This document shows positions 63,601 through 64,000 of a DNA stretch of 64,000 bases, in pieces. Under the pieces are notes generated by a model. That model was not told the origin of the DNA, made no database searches, and saw only the letters and a list, made by a program, of their open reading frames with translations. The position numbers and the translations under genes are program-made. This stretch comes from Mastigias papua (lineage: Eukaryota > Cnidaria > Scyphozoa > Rhizostomeae > Mastigiidae). Position 1 is the stretch's first letter. Each line of letters begins with the position of its first letter. The stretch lies in the NCBI GenBank assembly GCA_964019165.1, contig OZ025280.1:10348428-10412427 (forward strand), in the 5' to 3' direction.

Positions 63601-64000
63601 TTAGATATTCGGACTCTCAGTGCTTGAGAACGACTGAGGAGTGCCATCTCGTTGTTTGTTGCATGTATATTAGATATTCGGACTCTCAGTGCTTGAGAAA
63701 GACTGAGGAGTGCCATCTCATTGTTTGTTGCATGTATATTAGATATTCGGACTCTCAGTGCTTGAGAAAGACTGAGGAGTGCCATCTCGTTGTTTGTTGC
63801 ATGTATATTAGATATTCGGACTCTCAGTTCTTGAGAAAGACTGAGGAGTGCCATCTCGTTGTTTGCTGCATGTATATTAGATACTCGGACTCTCAGTGCT
63901 TGAGAAAGACTGAGGAGTGCCATCTCGTTGTTTGTTGCATGTATATTAGATATTCGGACTCTCAGTGCTTGAGAAAGACTGAGGAGTGCCATCTCGTTGT

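Larger units (their letters stand above)
8244..64000. repeat. 69-bp satellite array, about 808 tandem copies, continuing past the right edge
   Basis: The array begins within a monomer at ATTGTATGTTGC (8244) and never leaves the repeat. The monomer runs gtgcttgagaaagactgagg, agtgccatctcgttgtttgt, tgcatgtatattagatattc, ggactctca. GTGCTTGAG occurs at 8282, 20081, 30500, 40022, 50510 and 63965, separated by exactly 171, 322, 460, 612 and 807 monomers from the first, so there is no net insertion or deletion. Most copies differ from the consensus at 0-4 positions. Main variant classes are CTCATTGTATG; CTGTCAG; CTCCTTGTATG; CAGTAATTGAG; TTCAGACTCTCAGAGC; CAGTGGTTGAG; GACTAAGGAG; and GAGTGTCATC. In the frames that stay open the plus strand reads CLRKTEECH-LVVCCMYIRYSDSQ and the minus strand MALLSLSQALRVRISNIHA-TNNE, 23 residues each. 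No transposon or other sequence interrupts the 55.8 kb seen. Confidence 0.99.

Noticed and set aside
8244..64000. CRISPR array
   Set aside because: Direct repeats of regular length are present, but there are no unique spacers, since the whole 69 bp repeats, and no cas-like genes. The flanking DNA is eukaryotic in character.

Overview
The window looks like nuclear DNA of a eukaryote, most likely an invertebrate animal. It contains short exon-like reading frames with canonical splice sites, MITE-type DNA transposons, microsatellites and a very long satellite array. Nothing in it suggests bacteria: no operons and no tRNA or rRNA genes. The species cannot be fixed from this sequence. 

Two parts make up the window. 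Bases 1 to about 8243 are AT-rich, mostly non-repetitive DNA. The first 1.7 kb appears to be the 5' portion of a minus-strand gene running off the left edge. A 139-nt exon at 1-139 is open to the edge in one frame only. Upstream of it lie several related, tandemly arrayed exon-like modules that end in splice donors (771, 1003, 1192, 1579). After that come a cluster of GTCCCCACA/TGTGGGGAC motifs (2119-2770), a perfect 17-bp inverted repeat near 4.05 kb, a 512-bp PIF/Harbinger-like MITE with a TAA target duplication (5463-5974), a roughly 400-bp second MITE-like element (6610-7009), and a candidate single exon near 7.9 kb. 

Bases 8244-64000, 87% of the window, are one uninterrupted tandem array of a 69-bp monomer, about 808 copies, running off the right edge. 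The period never slips: a reference point at 8282 recurs at exact multiples of 69 up to 63965. Because 69 is 3 x 23, one frame on each strand stays open for long stretches, the longest being 1722 codons on the minus strand. These frames are best read as by-products of the period, because stop-bearing monomers are common and are spread by duplication along with the rest. Inside the array, diagnostic variants reveal nested higher-order structure: 4-, 8-, 17- and about 18-23-monomer blocks, and a 5.9-kb block copied 8004 bp downstream. This is the pattern expected from repeated unequal exchange. 

No complete protein-coding gene can be assigned a function. The most notable features are the indel-free, bidirectionally open satellite with its recoverable duplication history, and the duplicated exon-like modules at the left edge.
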